From positions 1 through 64,000 of the forward strand of contig QQNF01000003.1 of assembly GCA_003402705.1 (NCBI GenBank): a stretch of DNA of 64,000 nt, given 5' to 3'. This stretch comes from Verrucomicrobiota bacterium (lineage in GTDB: Bacteria; Verrucomicrobiota; Verrucomicrobiia; Verrucomicrobiales; V1-33). The notes under the pieces are model-generated. The model was given only the letters and a program-made list of their open reading frames with translations, was not told the DNA's origin and searched no databases. The translations under genes and the position numbers were made by a program. This document shows positions 54,528-63,593 of the stretch, one piece after another. The stretch's first letter is position 1. Every line of letters begins with the position of its first letter.

Positions 54528-57500
54528 TCAGACCCTCTCGGCCGGGAGCTCAAGGGCCTCGCGGAGGATGCGGCGTTCCTCGCGGGGCAGTGTCAGGAGA
54601 TGGGCGTCGTCCTTCGATTTCAGCCATGCGATGCCTGCGCGCAGGAGGCGCAGGGGGATGTCGAGCTGGTCTCGATGTTCCGAGGGCAAGGCTGCTCGGG
54701 CGGACTCCCATGCATTCGCCCATGCGTCCCAGGCGGCATGGTTCAACGGGCTGGTGCCGATGGCCGGCAGGTGCTTTACCGCGGCTTCACCCAGTCCCGT
54801 CAACCCACCGAACCGGGCAAAGTGGCCGGTGAATTGCGTGAGCAGTTGCACCCATCGGGCGGGGTCGGTTGTCCCGGCGAAGACAGAGGTGACGACCCTG
54901 CGAGCCTGATGATGGAATTGGCCGGACAGCGCCTCCTGAGTGGCCTTCTCATCCGACAGCGTGAACAATTGGACGAGATCCCTCAGCACCGCATCGTGTT
55001 GCTCCTGCTTTCCATAGCAGACCGCTCGGTTTACTAACGCCTTGGCAACTTGCACGGGTGGAGCATCCCTCAATTCGATGACTCGCGTGAATTCGGCGAT
55101 GGCCTCCGTGGTCTGTCCGACTATCGAGTTCAGCTCGCCCAGCAGGACGAGCATCTTAGCAACCCATTCGGGCGTGGCCCCGGGAAGTTCGATGGCGCGC
55201 TTCAAGTCAGCTACGGCCTCTGACGTCCGTCCGCCTTCCTCGAGCCTGACACCCCGACATAGTAGCGCGCTGGCGACCAACTCGGGCGGAACCCCCCGTT
55301 GCTCAATGGTTCGCGTATAGTCGGCGATGGATTCCGCGATCCGTCCGGCTTGTCCGTAGATGAGACCCCGGTTGAGGAGCGCCCAGGCGACCTGCTCGGG
55401 CGGAGCCGCTGGCAATTCGATGGCGCGCGTGTAATCGGCGATAGCCTCTGATGTTTGTCCGGCTTGCCCATACATGGCCCCCCGGGCGAATAGCGCCTTG
55501 GCGATGTGATCAGATGGAGCGCCTGCCAGTTCAATACAGCGCGTGTAGTCGGCGATCTCCGCTGCGGTTTGTCCAGTTTGCCCGTATGTGACACCCCGGT
55601 TGTAAAGCGCCTTGGCGACTAGTGCGGGCGGAGCCTCATGCAGATCAATGGCTCGCGTGTAGTCGGCGATAGCCTCGGAGGTCAGCCCGGCTTGCCCATA
55701 CGCGACACCCCGGCTAAAGAACGCCGTCGCGACATGATCGGGTGGAGCACCTGCCAGCTCAATGGCTCGCGTGTAATCGGCGATGGCCTCCGACATCCGT
55801 CCAGATTTCTCGTGCATGGCACCTCTGACCAAGAGCGCTATGGCGACTGGCTCGGGCGGAGCCCCGGGCAAATCGACGGCCAAGGTCCAGTCGGCCATGG
55901 CCTCCGGCGTCCGGCCCGCTGACCGATGTGTGAATCCCAAGCCGACGCGCGCCCAAGCGACCTGATCCGGCGGAGCCTCTGGCAATTCAATGACTCGCGT
56001 CCAGTCGGCGATGGCCTCCTCGGTTCGTCTGGCTTGTCCGCGCGCCGCCCCCCGGCTGACGAGCGCCCACGCGATCTGATCTACCGAGTGGGCTTTGTCG
56101 CCTTCGATAAGGACCGTGAAGATCCGGGTCGCCTCCTCCCATTCTTTGCGGGCATTCAGGATACGTGCTAGGCGGATCAAATCGGCGGCCTCACCGCTGT
56201 TGGCTACAGCGCGGGCCTTCTCCAGTGCGACGTCATCGCACTGATCCGTTCCGGCAAGATCGAGATCCCGGCGGAAGAGTTCGTAGCGCAGGTTAGGCCC
56301 GATGAGCATGAGGCGATTCGCATTCTCGAGGTAGGCGCGGGCTGGAGAATCCGAGGGGGAGCTGGCGAGGCGGTCGGCCAATTCCTGCTGCTCATGCCAG
56401 ATGCGGAGGAAGTCCACGATGAGGGCGAGCGGGCGCCGATCGTGGGTTTCCTTTACCTGGAGGGCGAGACGCATGAGCGGCTCGGCGAGTTCGTAGAGCG
56501 CCTCGCGGCCCAGCGGGTGACTGTCCACATAACGGAAGTCGCGCAGCTGCCTGAGCTGACCGGTGATGGAATTGGTCGAGGTGAAGAGGCCATCGGCGAT
56601 GTGTTTCACCGACACGGGACTGCTGGCCCGGCAGAGGAACTGCACAATCTCCCTCTGCTGCGGGCTGAGCCAGCGCAGACGCTCCTGATAGTAACTGGTG
56701 AGTTGGCGATCCACCATCTCCTCAAAAGGGCGCACGAGGTCATCCAGCGCGGCGGCATTCACTAGCCAATCGGAGAAGATTAGGTAGAGGCGCGGGTTTC
56801 CCCCGGCGAGAGCCCGGATGGCATCGACTCGGGCGCGACCGGTGGGTGTGCGCAGGAAATCAGCCAGGTCCGTGCGCCCGTGCAACACGGCAACGCGCTC
56901 CAGGAGGTCGCGAGCCTCGTCCGCTGAGAGGGGCTTCAGGTGCCGGGTGTCAAAGAAGCCGTAAAAGGGTTCATCCTGATCCGCGATGCCGTCGAAGAGC
57001 GCCTGCGCGGTGCCCACGGTGACGATGACGGGATGATTCTGGAGAAAGGCGCGCCAGTTCCGCTGCTCTGCTACACTCAGGCTACGGAAGAGACTGTCGA
57101 GATTCTCCATGAGGCAAACGATGATGCGCCCATGGAGGTCGCGCAGCAGATCGCTGGTGAGCTGCTCCACGGCTGCGCCGGGGTCCTTGCCGGCCAGTTT
57201 GCTGATGGTATCGGCGGGAAACTCCTCTGGGTATCGCTCGCTGAGACTCCGGTAGATGGCGATGAGCAGACGCAGGAAGCTAGTGGCGGTCTCGTCCTCA
57301 TTCAGCCACGCCAGTCGCATGCGGTCCTTGAGCGCCGCATCCTGACTGAGCCGGTGCTGGATGAGGGTGACGAGGTGGGTCTTTCCCGCGCCGCGCGGAC
57401 CGATGAAGAGAAGGTGGTGCCGCTGGTCCGTGAGCACGCAGTCCCTCACGACGGCGACACTTTCCGCGAGCAGATCCCCGCGCTGCACGAGGATGTCCTC

Positions 57501-57563
57501 AAGATACTTTGGATCGGTCCATTGCGGGGAAAAGTGGCTCAGGAAAGGACGCTCGCGGCTCAT
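54528..57563 (-). CDS. STAND/ORC-like ATPase with 38-residue TPR-like repeats
   Basis: 1011 residues from ATG 57563 (MSRERPFLSHFSP); an in-frame GTG at 57602 would overlap the upstream gene by 28 bp. Numbering from that GTG: Walker A GPRGAGKT at 68-75, Walker B-like IIVCLMENLD at 160-169, then a sensor-like VIVTVGTAQALFDG. A winged-helix-like segment follows (SPQQREIVQFLCRASSPVSVKHIADGLF), then a helical region and nine consecutive exact 38-residue units (consensus QTSEAIADYTRAIELPGAPPDQVAKALxNRGVxYGQAG in pieces). The C-terminus is a helical domain. This is the architecture of a STAND sensor NTPase: nucleotide switch plus ligand-sensing repeats. It is 11 bp after the companion ATPase. Cytoplasmic. 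The ligand and output are unknown. Confidence 0.8.
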   Translation of the reverse strand: MSRERPFLSHFSPQWTDPKYLEDILVQRGDLLAESVAVVRDCVLTDQRHHLLFIGPRGAGKTHLVTLIQHRLSQDAALKDRMRLAWLNEDETATSFLRLLIAIYRSLSERYPEEFPADTISKLAGKDPGAAVEQLTSDLLRDLHGRIIVCLMENLDSLFRSLSVAEQRNWRAFLQNHPVIVTVGTAQALFDGIADQDEPFYGFFDTRHLKPLSADEARDLLERVAVLHGRTDLADFLRTPTGRARVDAIRALAGGNPRLYLIFSDWLVNAAALDDLVRPFEEMVDRQLTSYYQERLRWLSPQQREIVQFLCRASSPVSVKHIADGLFTSTNSITGQLRQLRDFRYVDSHPLGREALYELAEPLMRLALQVKETHDRRPLALIVDFLRIWHEQQELADRLASSPSDSPARAYLENANRLMLIGPNLRYELFRRDLDLAGTDQCDDVALEKARAVANSGEAADLIRLARILNARKEWEEATRIFTVLIEGDKAHSVDQIAWALVSRGAARGQARRTEEAIADWTRVIELPEAPPDQVAWARVGLGFTHRSAGRTPEAMADWTLAVDLPGAPPEPVAIALLVRGAMHEKSGRMSEAIADYTRAIELAGAPPDHVATAFFSRGVAYGQAGLTSEAIADYTRAIDLHEAPPALVAKALYNRGVTYGQTGQTAAEIADYTRCIELAGAPSDHIAKALFARGAMYGQAGQTSEAIADYTRAIELPAAPPEQVAWALLNRGLIYGQAGRIAESIADYTRTIEQRGVPPELVASALLCRGVRLEEGGRTSEAVADLKRAIELPGATPEWVAKMLVLLGELNSIVGQTTEAIAEFTRVIELRDAPPVQVAKALVNRAVCYGKQEQHDAVLRDLVQLFTLSDEKATQEALSGQFHHQARRVVTSVFAGTTDPARWVQLLTQFTGHFARFGGLTGLGEAAVKHLPAIGTSPLNHAAWDAWANAWESARAALPSEHRDQLDIPLRLLRAGIAWLKSKDDAHLLTLPREERRILREALELPAERV

Positions 57564-57574
57564 GGATTGGCTGA

Positions 57575-58741
57575 TTACAGGTTGCGGCTGATCTGCCACC
57601 ACCGGCGGATGATCGAGAGGTAGAAGCGGTAGGCATTGGAGTCGTCCCGCGCCAGGTAATGATCCATGCAGAGGAGCTTCAGGTGCTCGCGGAGGACCTC
57701 GTCGTCGACTTCCATCCGGGCGCTCACGAGGGCGCGGATTTCCTGGAACGTCATGGCCGGGAGAGGGCTAGCGGCAATCCCGTCGAGGATCGCGAGCACG
57801 ATTTTCCGGTTCTCCGGGAAGACCGTGCGGACACGCCGTTGATAGTAGTCGAGATCCCAGTCGCTGGTATCCGAGCGGAGTTCGCGGTCCAGTTCCGCCT
57901 CGATGACTGAGGGCGTAAGGCTCACTCCGCGGGGCAGTCGGGCGACCAGCTTCTGGATGTAGTGGGGAACGTTGCTGACAAGTTCAGCCATGGCGGCCGC
58001 ACATTGATCCGGAAGGGCGCATAGCAGGCCGCGACGGGTGATCTCCGATTCCGCAAACGCCGCCGCAGATTCCGGGAGCAGAGGTCCCGGCTGAATGAGG
58101 TCCATGTGATTCAGAGGAGCGCCCCTGTAGCCATCCCCCCATAAGCTCCGGAGCACATGATGGATGCCGATGGAGCCAGTGAGCACGAGACGGATGGTGT
58201 CGTGCCGCTGGGACAACTCCCGCAAGATGTCGAAAACCTGCATGGCCGTGTCCTTTCCCTGCCGGCTGGCGATGTTCTCCAGGAGGTAGGGCACTTCGTC
58301 CCAGAAAAACACCATGCGGGCACCCGGAGCCAGGTGGCCCAACGCCTCAACCACATCGTCGAAAGTAGCCCTGAGCACTTCTTTCCATGGGGCAGGCTGC
58401 CCGTCCGGCAGCTTGAGGACACCCATGATTTCGGTCCCACCCGCCTTCCCCAGCAGCGTGGTCATTTTTCGGAGCCCCTGCTGCTTCATGGACAAGACCC
58501 GAGCCGAGTCCTTGTACACGAGTGCCGCAAACTCTTCGGCCGTATGGGTTCCCTCCAAATCGGAAAACGCACCCACCCATCCAGACGGGAGTTCGGCGTG
58601 CATCTTCCGGATGATCTGCGTCTTCCCGATGCGTCGCAGATCGTTCATGTAGAGGCTTTTATGAACAAGCGAGGCCCACGTGTCGGCGATGAATGCCTCC
58701 CGGCCGACAATGTGGGCGAATGCGTCGGATGCTTCTTCCAT
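57575..58741 (-). CDS. Archaeal-type (PF01637-like) ATPase
   Basis: 388 residues from ATG 58741; an in-frame TTG at 58774 would add 11 residues. Numbering from the TTG: the P-loop segment LYMNDLRRIGKTQ (41-53) keeps R-R-x-G-K-T (K51, T52) but has Asp in place of the usual first Gly; Walker B FFWDE at 156-160; sensor-like LVLTGSIGIHHVL follows. The C-terminal part has a winged-helix look (FQEIRALVSARMEVDDEVLREHLKLLCMDHYL). Related archaeal-type ATPases switch on other proteins or nucleic acids. It is first in a two-gene unit with the TPR ATPase, following the RNA repair genes in the same direction, so the four may share an operon. Confidence 0.8.
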   Translation of the reverse strand: MEEASDAFAHIVGREAFIADTWASLVHKSLYMNDLRRIGKTQIIRKMHAELPSGWVGAFSDLEGTHTAEEFAALVYKDSARVLSMKQQGLRKMTTLLGKAGGTEIMGVLKLPDGQPAPWKEVLRATFDDVVEALGHLAPGARMVFFWDEVPYLLENIASRQGKDTAMQVFDILRELSQRHDTIRLVLTGSIGIHHVLRSLWGDGYRGAPLNHMDLIQPGPLLPESAAAFAESEITRRGLLCALPDQCAAAMAELVSNVPHYIQKLVARLPRGVSLTPSVIEAELDRELRSDTSDWDLDYYQRRVRTVFPENRKIVLAILDGIAASPLPAMTFQEIRALVSARMEVDDEVLREHLKLLCMDHYLARDDSNAYRFYLSIIRRWWQISRNL

Positions 58742-59000
58742 TTCCCATCGTATTCCATCGCCATCACTTTTCAAGTCAATTGCTTTCGATATCTTATCAA
58801 AATTAACGTGGTTTTTCCGGCTGAAGAAACGTCCTCGGGCTCATGGCCGCGCATAAAGGTCACCTCTTGTCATCGGCTCCCAGAAGCCACCCCTGCCGCA
58901 CCACGAGCCCAAGGGTTTTGGCGGACACGTCGGACCGAGCGTCCTGCGGGCACGCAACGCGAGGCGCGACGCTTCCCGGTCACTGGTCTGGCGGGTGGGG
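58742..59000. other. 259-bp gap between RNA repair and ATPase genes
   Basis: It lies after the end of the Pnkp reading frame and before the ATPase start. The 60 bases at 58770-58830 are strikingly A/T-rich in this GC-rich region, which suggests a promoter for the ATPase pair, though no well-spaced boxes were found. The rest is GC-rich and holds nothing recognisable. Confidence 0.4.
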
Positions 59001-61545
59001 TCAGAGGCGAGGGTCGACGGGTTCGCTTTCGAGGGCGAGGACGCCGAAGACGGGTTCGTGGACGCGGCGGAGGGGTTCGTGGCGGACGAAGCGGTCGAGG
59101 GATTCGATGCCGAGGGCGAATTCGCGGAGGGCGAGGGAGCGTTTGGTGCTGAGGTTGCGGGAGCGGAGACGGCTGAGGTGTTCCTCGGCGGAGTATTCCG
59201 GGCCGTAGATGATGCGGAGGTATTCCCGGCCGCGGCATTTGACGGCTGGCTGGATGAGGCCGCGCTTGCCTTTGACGATGAAGTCGGACGGTTTCACGAC
59301 CATGCCTTCCCCGCCGCGAGCGGTGAGGGATTCCCACCATGCGCAGCCCTTGGCTTCGCTGTTAGTATCGGTGAGGTCGACGATGAGGTAGGGAGTGTTG
59401 ATGATGATGCCGCCGGCGAGACGGGCGAGTGTCTGGAGGTGCCATTCGTGCGGTTGATCGGTGTGAACCTTTCCGGCGGTGGCGAGGAGGTGGAAGGGAG
59501 CGAGCTTGAGATCGTCGACGGAATCGACCGTCCAGCAGTAGCGGCGGTAGGCATCGGTGTAGGCGGCGACCATGTCCTTGCGGGCGGGTGGTGCGGGCGA
59601 GGAGGTCGGCGACATCGATGCCGCGGGCGGCGGCGGATTCGAGTGCGGAAGCCTGGCAGGCGAGGGTCGAGCGCGCGGAGGTGCCGACGGCGGCGTATTG
59701 CTGCTTGAGGAGTTCCTGGGCTTTGGCGGACCACGGCATCAGTTCGCAGTCGAGGCAGAGCCAATCCGTTTCGAATTCGTCCCAGAAGCCGGCGGCGGAG
59801 GCGGCATCGCGGATTCTGGTCAGGAAGTCCGCTTCGACCCTTGCGTCGTCGAAGAAGCGTCGGCCGGTGCGGGTGAAGCAGGTGCCGATGCCCTCGCCCT
59901 TGACGCCGAAGCTCCGGAGGGCGGCTTCTTCGTCGCGGCAGACCACGACCACGGCGCGGGACCCCATGTGTTTTTCCTCACAGATCACGCGGGCGACGCC
60001 CTCGTGGCGGTAGTAGGCGAAGGCTTCCGCAGGGTGTTCCAGCAAGCCGTCGCTGCTGCTGGTGGCGCACGGCGACATGGTGGGCGGGAGGTAGATGAGC
60101 CATTTCGGATTGGCGGCGAAGCGGCTCATGACTTCGAGGGCGGCGGCGGCGTTTTCCTCGCGGATGGTGACATTGCCGTGCCATTTCGTGCTAACGATCC
60201 GCTTGCCGATGACGTCCTCGATATCGAGCACGTCGTCGTGCTGCTGCTGGGCTGATGGGACGGGACCGGGAACCTCGGGGGCGAGGAAAGGACGGCTAGG
60301 TTGCGCGTAGGTGCGGAGGGCGTCGACGGCGACGAATTCCCTTTCCGGATAACGGAGGGCGGTGAGACGACCGCCGAAGACGCAGCCGGTGTCGATGTCG
60401 ACCGTGCGGTTAAGCCATTCGGGTTCGGGGACTGGTGTGTGGCCGTAGACGACCATGGCCTGGCCGCGGTATTCGGCGGCCCAGTTGTGGCGCACGGGGA
60501 GGCCGAGTTCATCGGTTTCGCCGGTGGTTTCGCCGTAGAGGGCGAATTCGCGGACGGTGCCGGAGCCCCTTCCCTGCATGCTTTCCTTCATGCCGGCGTG
60601 AGCGACGACGAGCTTGCCGTCATCGAGCACGTAGTGACTGACGAGACGGTCGATGAAGTCGGCGACGTCGCGGCGGAAGGCGTCGGATTCGGCGGCCAGC
60701 TGTTCGAGGGATTCGGCTAGACCGTGAGTGACCTGGACATCGCGGCCGCGGAGTTTGCGCATGAGTTTGACGTCGTGATTGCCGGGCACGCAGAGTGCGG
60801 CGCCGCTGGCGACGGCGTTCATGACGAGACGGAGGACGTCGGGGGTTTTCGGACCGCGGTCGACGAGATCGCCGAGGAACAGGAGTTTGCGGCCGGAGGT
60901 GATCCTGACAGTGGCGGCGGCGGCATCGACCTCGTGGCCGAGATTCCGGAGGAGCGCGACGAGTTCATCGTAGCAGCCATGGACATCGCCGATGATGTCG
61001 AACGGACCGTGGTCGTCGCGCCGGTTGTTCCAGAGCGGCTGGCGCTCGATGACGGCGGCGTCGATTTCTTCAGGCGTCTTGAGGACATGAACGGTCCGGA
61101 AGCCCTCACGCTGGAGCCCGCGGAGCGAACGTTTGAGCTGCTGCGCCTGCTGCCGGACGACATGTGCGCCGAAGTCGCGGTCGGGCCTAACCTTGTTGCG
61201 GTCCTCGGCGATGCGCTCGGGGAGGTCGAGCACGATGGCGACGGGAAGGCAGTGAAACTCGCGTGCGAGCTGCACGAGAGGTTTGCGGGCATCCGGCTGG
61301 ACATTGGTGGCATCGACCACGACGAGCTTGCCTGCGGCAAGCCGTTTCCGCGCGATGAAGTGGAGCACTTCGAAGGCGTCGCGGGTGGTGGACTGCGAGT
61401 TCTCGTCATCGGAGACGAGCCCGCGGCAATAATCCGAGGAGAGGATTTCGGTGGGTTTGAAGTGGCGGCGTGCGAACGTGCTTTTGCCTGCGCCGGAGAC
61501 ACCGACGAGCACGACGAGCGAGAGATCTGGAATGATTAGATTCAT
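59001..61545 (-). pseudogene. pnkp: Polynucleotide kinase-phosphatase-ligase Pnkp, apparent one-base frameshift
   Basis: Bacterial Pnkp heals and seals RNA breaks: 5' kinase, 2',3' phosphatase and ligase (adenylyltransferase) in one polypeptide. The first frame (61545 down to about 59590) has the kinase P-loop GVSGAGKS (15-22), phosphatase motifs GDVHG (186-190), GDLVDRGP (225-232), GNHD (255-258), and ligase motif I EEKHMGSRAV (K525) with ELMPWSAKAQELLKQQYAAVG. Near residue 650 the frame turns to Arg/Pro/His-rich nonsense that ends at 59362. The rest of the ligase (RKDMVAAYTDAYRRYCWTVD, motif IV GEGMVVKP, motif V GLIQPAVKCRGREY) continues in the +1 frame to the stop at 59001. Removing one base gives about 846 residues, the normal family size. 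The start overlaps the Hen1 stop (ATGA). Confidence 0.85.
59578..59606 (-). other. pnkp: Frameshift site in pnkp
   Basis: Coding strand here runs CTCGCCCGCACCACCCGCCC then GCAAGGACATGG. The zero frame gives LLARTTRPQGHG; the +1 frame gives PARKDMVAAY, which continues the ligase. One extra base in the C/G/A repeats explains it, as would a sequencing or assembly error or a programmed +1 shift. Repeated CCCGC units favour slippage. Confidence 0.7.
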
Positions 61546-62942
61546 CGGGTGAAGACCCCCATTTGTGTCGGTGAACCCACTTCGGCGTCCTCGGGGCCGA
61601 CCGGGAGGAAGCGGGCTTCATAGCCGAAGCGTGCGGCGACGGCGTCGGCCCATGCGCGGAACTCGGCGCGCGTCCATTCGAAGCGGTGATCGCGATGCCG
61701 GAAGCGGCCGGCGGGAAGCGATTCCCATTTCACGTTGTACTCGCGGTTAGGCGTGGTGATGACGATGGTTTCCGGGCGGGCGAATTCGAAGAGAACGCGT
61801 TCGAAGGCGGCGAGCCGCGGGGCGTCGAGGTGCTCGATGACTTCGACGACGGCGGCGGCGTCGAAGCCTGCGAGGCGTTCGTCGCGGTAGATGAGCGAGC
61901 CCTGGAGGAGACGGAGGCGTTCGCGCTGCGGCGCAGGCAGCCGGTCGAGATGGAGCCGATTGCTGGCGATTTCGAGGGTACGATAGGAGACATCCATGCC
62001 GAGGATGGAGGTGAACTGCCGTTCCTTCAGGAACAGGCCTAACAGGCGGCCTTCACCGCAGCCGAGGTCGAGCACCCTGGTGGCCCCGGAGGTTTTGAGA
62101 ACGGCCATGACCGAACCGAGGCGCTGATCGTTGAGACGGTGGCGCGGCCCGCTGGGTTCATCAGGTTCGGCTAGTGGGTCGGCGACTTCTTCGGGAGCCA
62201 TGCCGTCCTCGGCGGCGAGACGGAGGAGGGCTTCGTCGATCAGACTGGGACGGTGTTTGAGATAGCGACGCGTGATCTGATTCCGCTCGGGATGGGCGGG
62301 GAGCCAGCCCTCGCCGTGGCGCATGAGCTTGAGGACTTCCTCTTCGCCGACCCAGTAATGCTTGTCGTTGTCGAGGACGGGCATGAGCACGTAGAGATGC
62401 GAGAGGAGTAGATGGAGCGGCAGCGTGGCGGCGAGCGTGACGTTAGAAAACGGACTGCCTCCCCAGTCGGGAAAGTGTTCGTCGAGCGGGAGCCGTCGGG
62501 CGGTCACGGTGTAGCCGAGCGGCTCGAAGAGACTGCGGAGGAAGCCTTCGCCCCCGCGGCACGGCAGAGCGGGCAGTTCGACGGTCAGCGGCAGCGGCAG
62601 GTCAGCGAGTTCGGGCTTTTCCTTGCAGCCACCGGCGAGGGCGCTGCTGAAAACGTCTGCGATGGCGACGCTGAGGAACGACGAGGGGACGTACGGGCGG
62701 TCATTGACGTACTGTTCGAGCGGACGGCCGTTATCGGCCGATCCGCGACGTCCGCGGACCAGACCGATGGGATCGACTTCGACGAGCAGGGCGACCGTGC
62801 AGCATTCCGGGGAGGCGACCGGGTAGAAGACGTGCGCGGTGCCGAAGGAAAGGCTGAACGACTGCGCGCGGGCGGGATTCTTGCGAAGCAGGAATCCGAG
62901 ATCCGTGGCGTTCTCGTGGGTTGAAGTGATGGTCATCAGCAT
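61542..62942 (-). CDS. hen1: 3'-terminal RNA ribose 2'-O-methyltransferase Hen1
   Basis: 466 residues. The N-terminal about 240 residues match the bacterial Hen1 N-domain, which activates the Pnkp ligase (SFSLSFGTAHVFYPVA, CTVALLVEVDPIGLVRG, YVNDRPYVPSSFLSVAIA). The C-terminal SAM methyltransferase has motif I VLDLGCGEGRLLG near 290-302 and the Hen1 metal site: EVIEH at 367-371 and His in RFRHRDHRFEW (about 413-422). It methylates the 2'-OH at the 3' end of cleaved RNA before sealing, so the repaired RNA resists recutting. Start chosen because AAGGAAAGG stands 7 bases before ATG 62942. It overlaps pnkp by 4 bp, the classical pnkp-hen1 pair. Cytoplasmic. Confidence 0.95.
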   Translation of the reverse strand: MLMTITSTHENATDLGFLLRKNPARAQSFSLSFGTAHVFYPVASPECCTVALLVEVDPIGLVRGRRGSADNGRPLEQYVNDRPYVPSSFLSVAIADVFSSALAGGCKEKPELADLPLPLTVELPALPCRGGEGFLRSLFEPLGYTVTARRLPLDEHFPDWGGSPFSNVTLAATLPLHLLLSHLYVLMPVLDNDKHYWVGEEEVLKLMRHGEGWLPAHPERNQITRRYLKHRPSLIDEALLRLAAEDGMAPEEVADPLAEPDEPSGPRHRLNDQRLGSVMAVLKTSGATRVLDLGCGEGRLLGLFLKERQFTSILGMDVSYRTLEIASNRLHLDRLPAPQRERLRLLQGSLIYRDERLAGFDAAAVVEVIEHLDAPRLAAFERVLFEFARPETIVITTPNREYNVKWESLPAGRFRHRDHRFEWTRAEFRAWADAVAARFGYEARFLPVGPEDAEVGSPTQMGVFTR

Positions 62943-62982
62943 GGCGGGGCCTTTCCTTGTGCGGGCTGGAGTCAGGGAGAAG

Positions 62983-63261
62983 TCAGTTGGCTAGCGCTTC
63001 CAGTTTCTCCAGGGAGAAGGCATCACCGCCGCGGAGGAAGAAGCGGGTGATGCACTCGCGGAGGTGGCGGTAGAGGGCGGGATCGGTGTGGATGAGGGAC
63101 TTGGGCGCGTCGTTGCGGGCGTAGCGGACGAGGGCGGCGAGTTTGGCCCACTCCTTATTCTTGAAGCAGACGTCTATCTCGTCCTGGTGCTCGAGGAGGT
63201 GGCGGGCGATCAGTTCTTCTTCACCTAGGGTCATCCGGTTGAGAAATGCCCTGATCGGCAT
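62983..63261 (-). CDS. Small protein upstream of the RNA repair pair
   Basis: 92 residues from ATG 63261; ATG 63234 (MTLGEEELIARHL) is an alternative and an in-frame TTG at 63270 also exists. Highly helical and charged (EEELIARHLLEHQDEIDVCF, KEWAKLAALVRYARND, RECITRFFLRGGDAF), no signal peptide or membrane segment. It is on the same strand as hen1 with 40 bp between, so it is probably the first gene of the RNA repair operon. Family not recognised. The compact, amphipathic composition and placement suggest a real accessory protein, perhaps a regulator or partner. Confidence 0.6.
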   Translation of the reverse strand: MPIRAFLNRMTLGEEELIARHLLEHQDEIDVCFKNKEWAKLAALVRYARNDAPKSLIHTDPALYRHLRECITRFFLRGGDAFSLEKLEALAN

Positions 63262-63352
63262 CAAAAGCAACCGCCCCGGCGATTGCTGACCGTAGGACGA
63301 CGGCTGCTGCCGGAGTGGGCGACCGAAGGGCTCGCGGTGGAATCGCTGGGTG

Positions 63353-63562
63353 TTATTCTACGGAAACCGTTTTCACGCTGGTTCCGTCGAAGAACGCATT
63401 GATCCTCGCCACCTGGGCTTTCGAAAACTTACGCTTCGGACGAGGACGGCCTGAAACGGGGGAGCCTGGCTTGCTGGCCACGCGGGAGCCTGTCACGGCG
63501 CTATGGGTGAATTCAATGGACAGGAGCCGATCAGAGAGTGCGGATTTCTGGGCCTTCGTCAT
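63353..63562 (-). CDS. Small basic hypothetical protein
   Basis: 69 residues. A Lys/Arg-rich middle (SGRPRPKRKFSKAQVARI) recalls an AT-hook-like GRP motif. It is 31 bp after the stop of the next minus-strand gene and 91 bp before the small RNA-repair-operon ORF. No family recognised; the frame may be chance, though its composition and position in a one-direction gene run favour a real gene. Confidence 0.4.
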   Translation of the reverse strand: MTKAQKSALSDRLLSIEFTHSAVTGSRVASKPGSPVSGRPRPKRKFSKAQVARINAFFDGTSVKTVSVE

Positions 63563-63593
63563 ACCAGTTTGCTACTCGTTTTGAGGGAGGAGG

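Noticed and set aside
54900-56150. Direct repeats read as a possible CRISPR array
   Set aside because: The period is 114 bp, in frame with a protein, and units are coding TPR-like repeats rather than short identical repeats with unique spacers.
59572-61539. Gly/Asp/Glu-rich plus-strand frames across the pnkp locus
   Set aside because: Antisense to recognisable kinase, phosphatase and ligase motifs.
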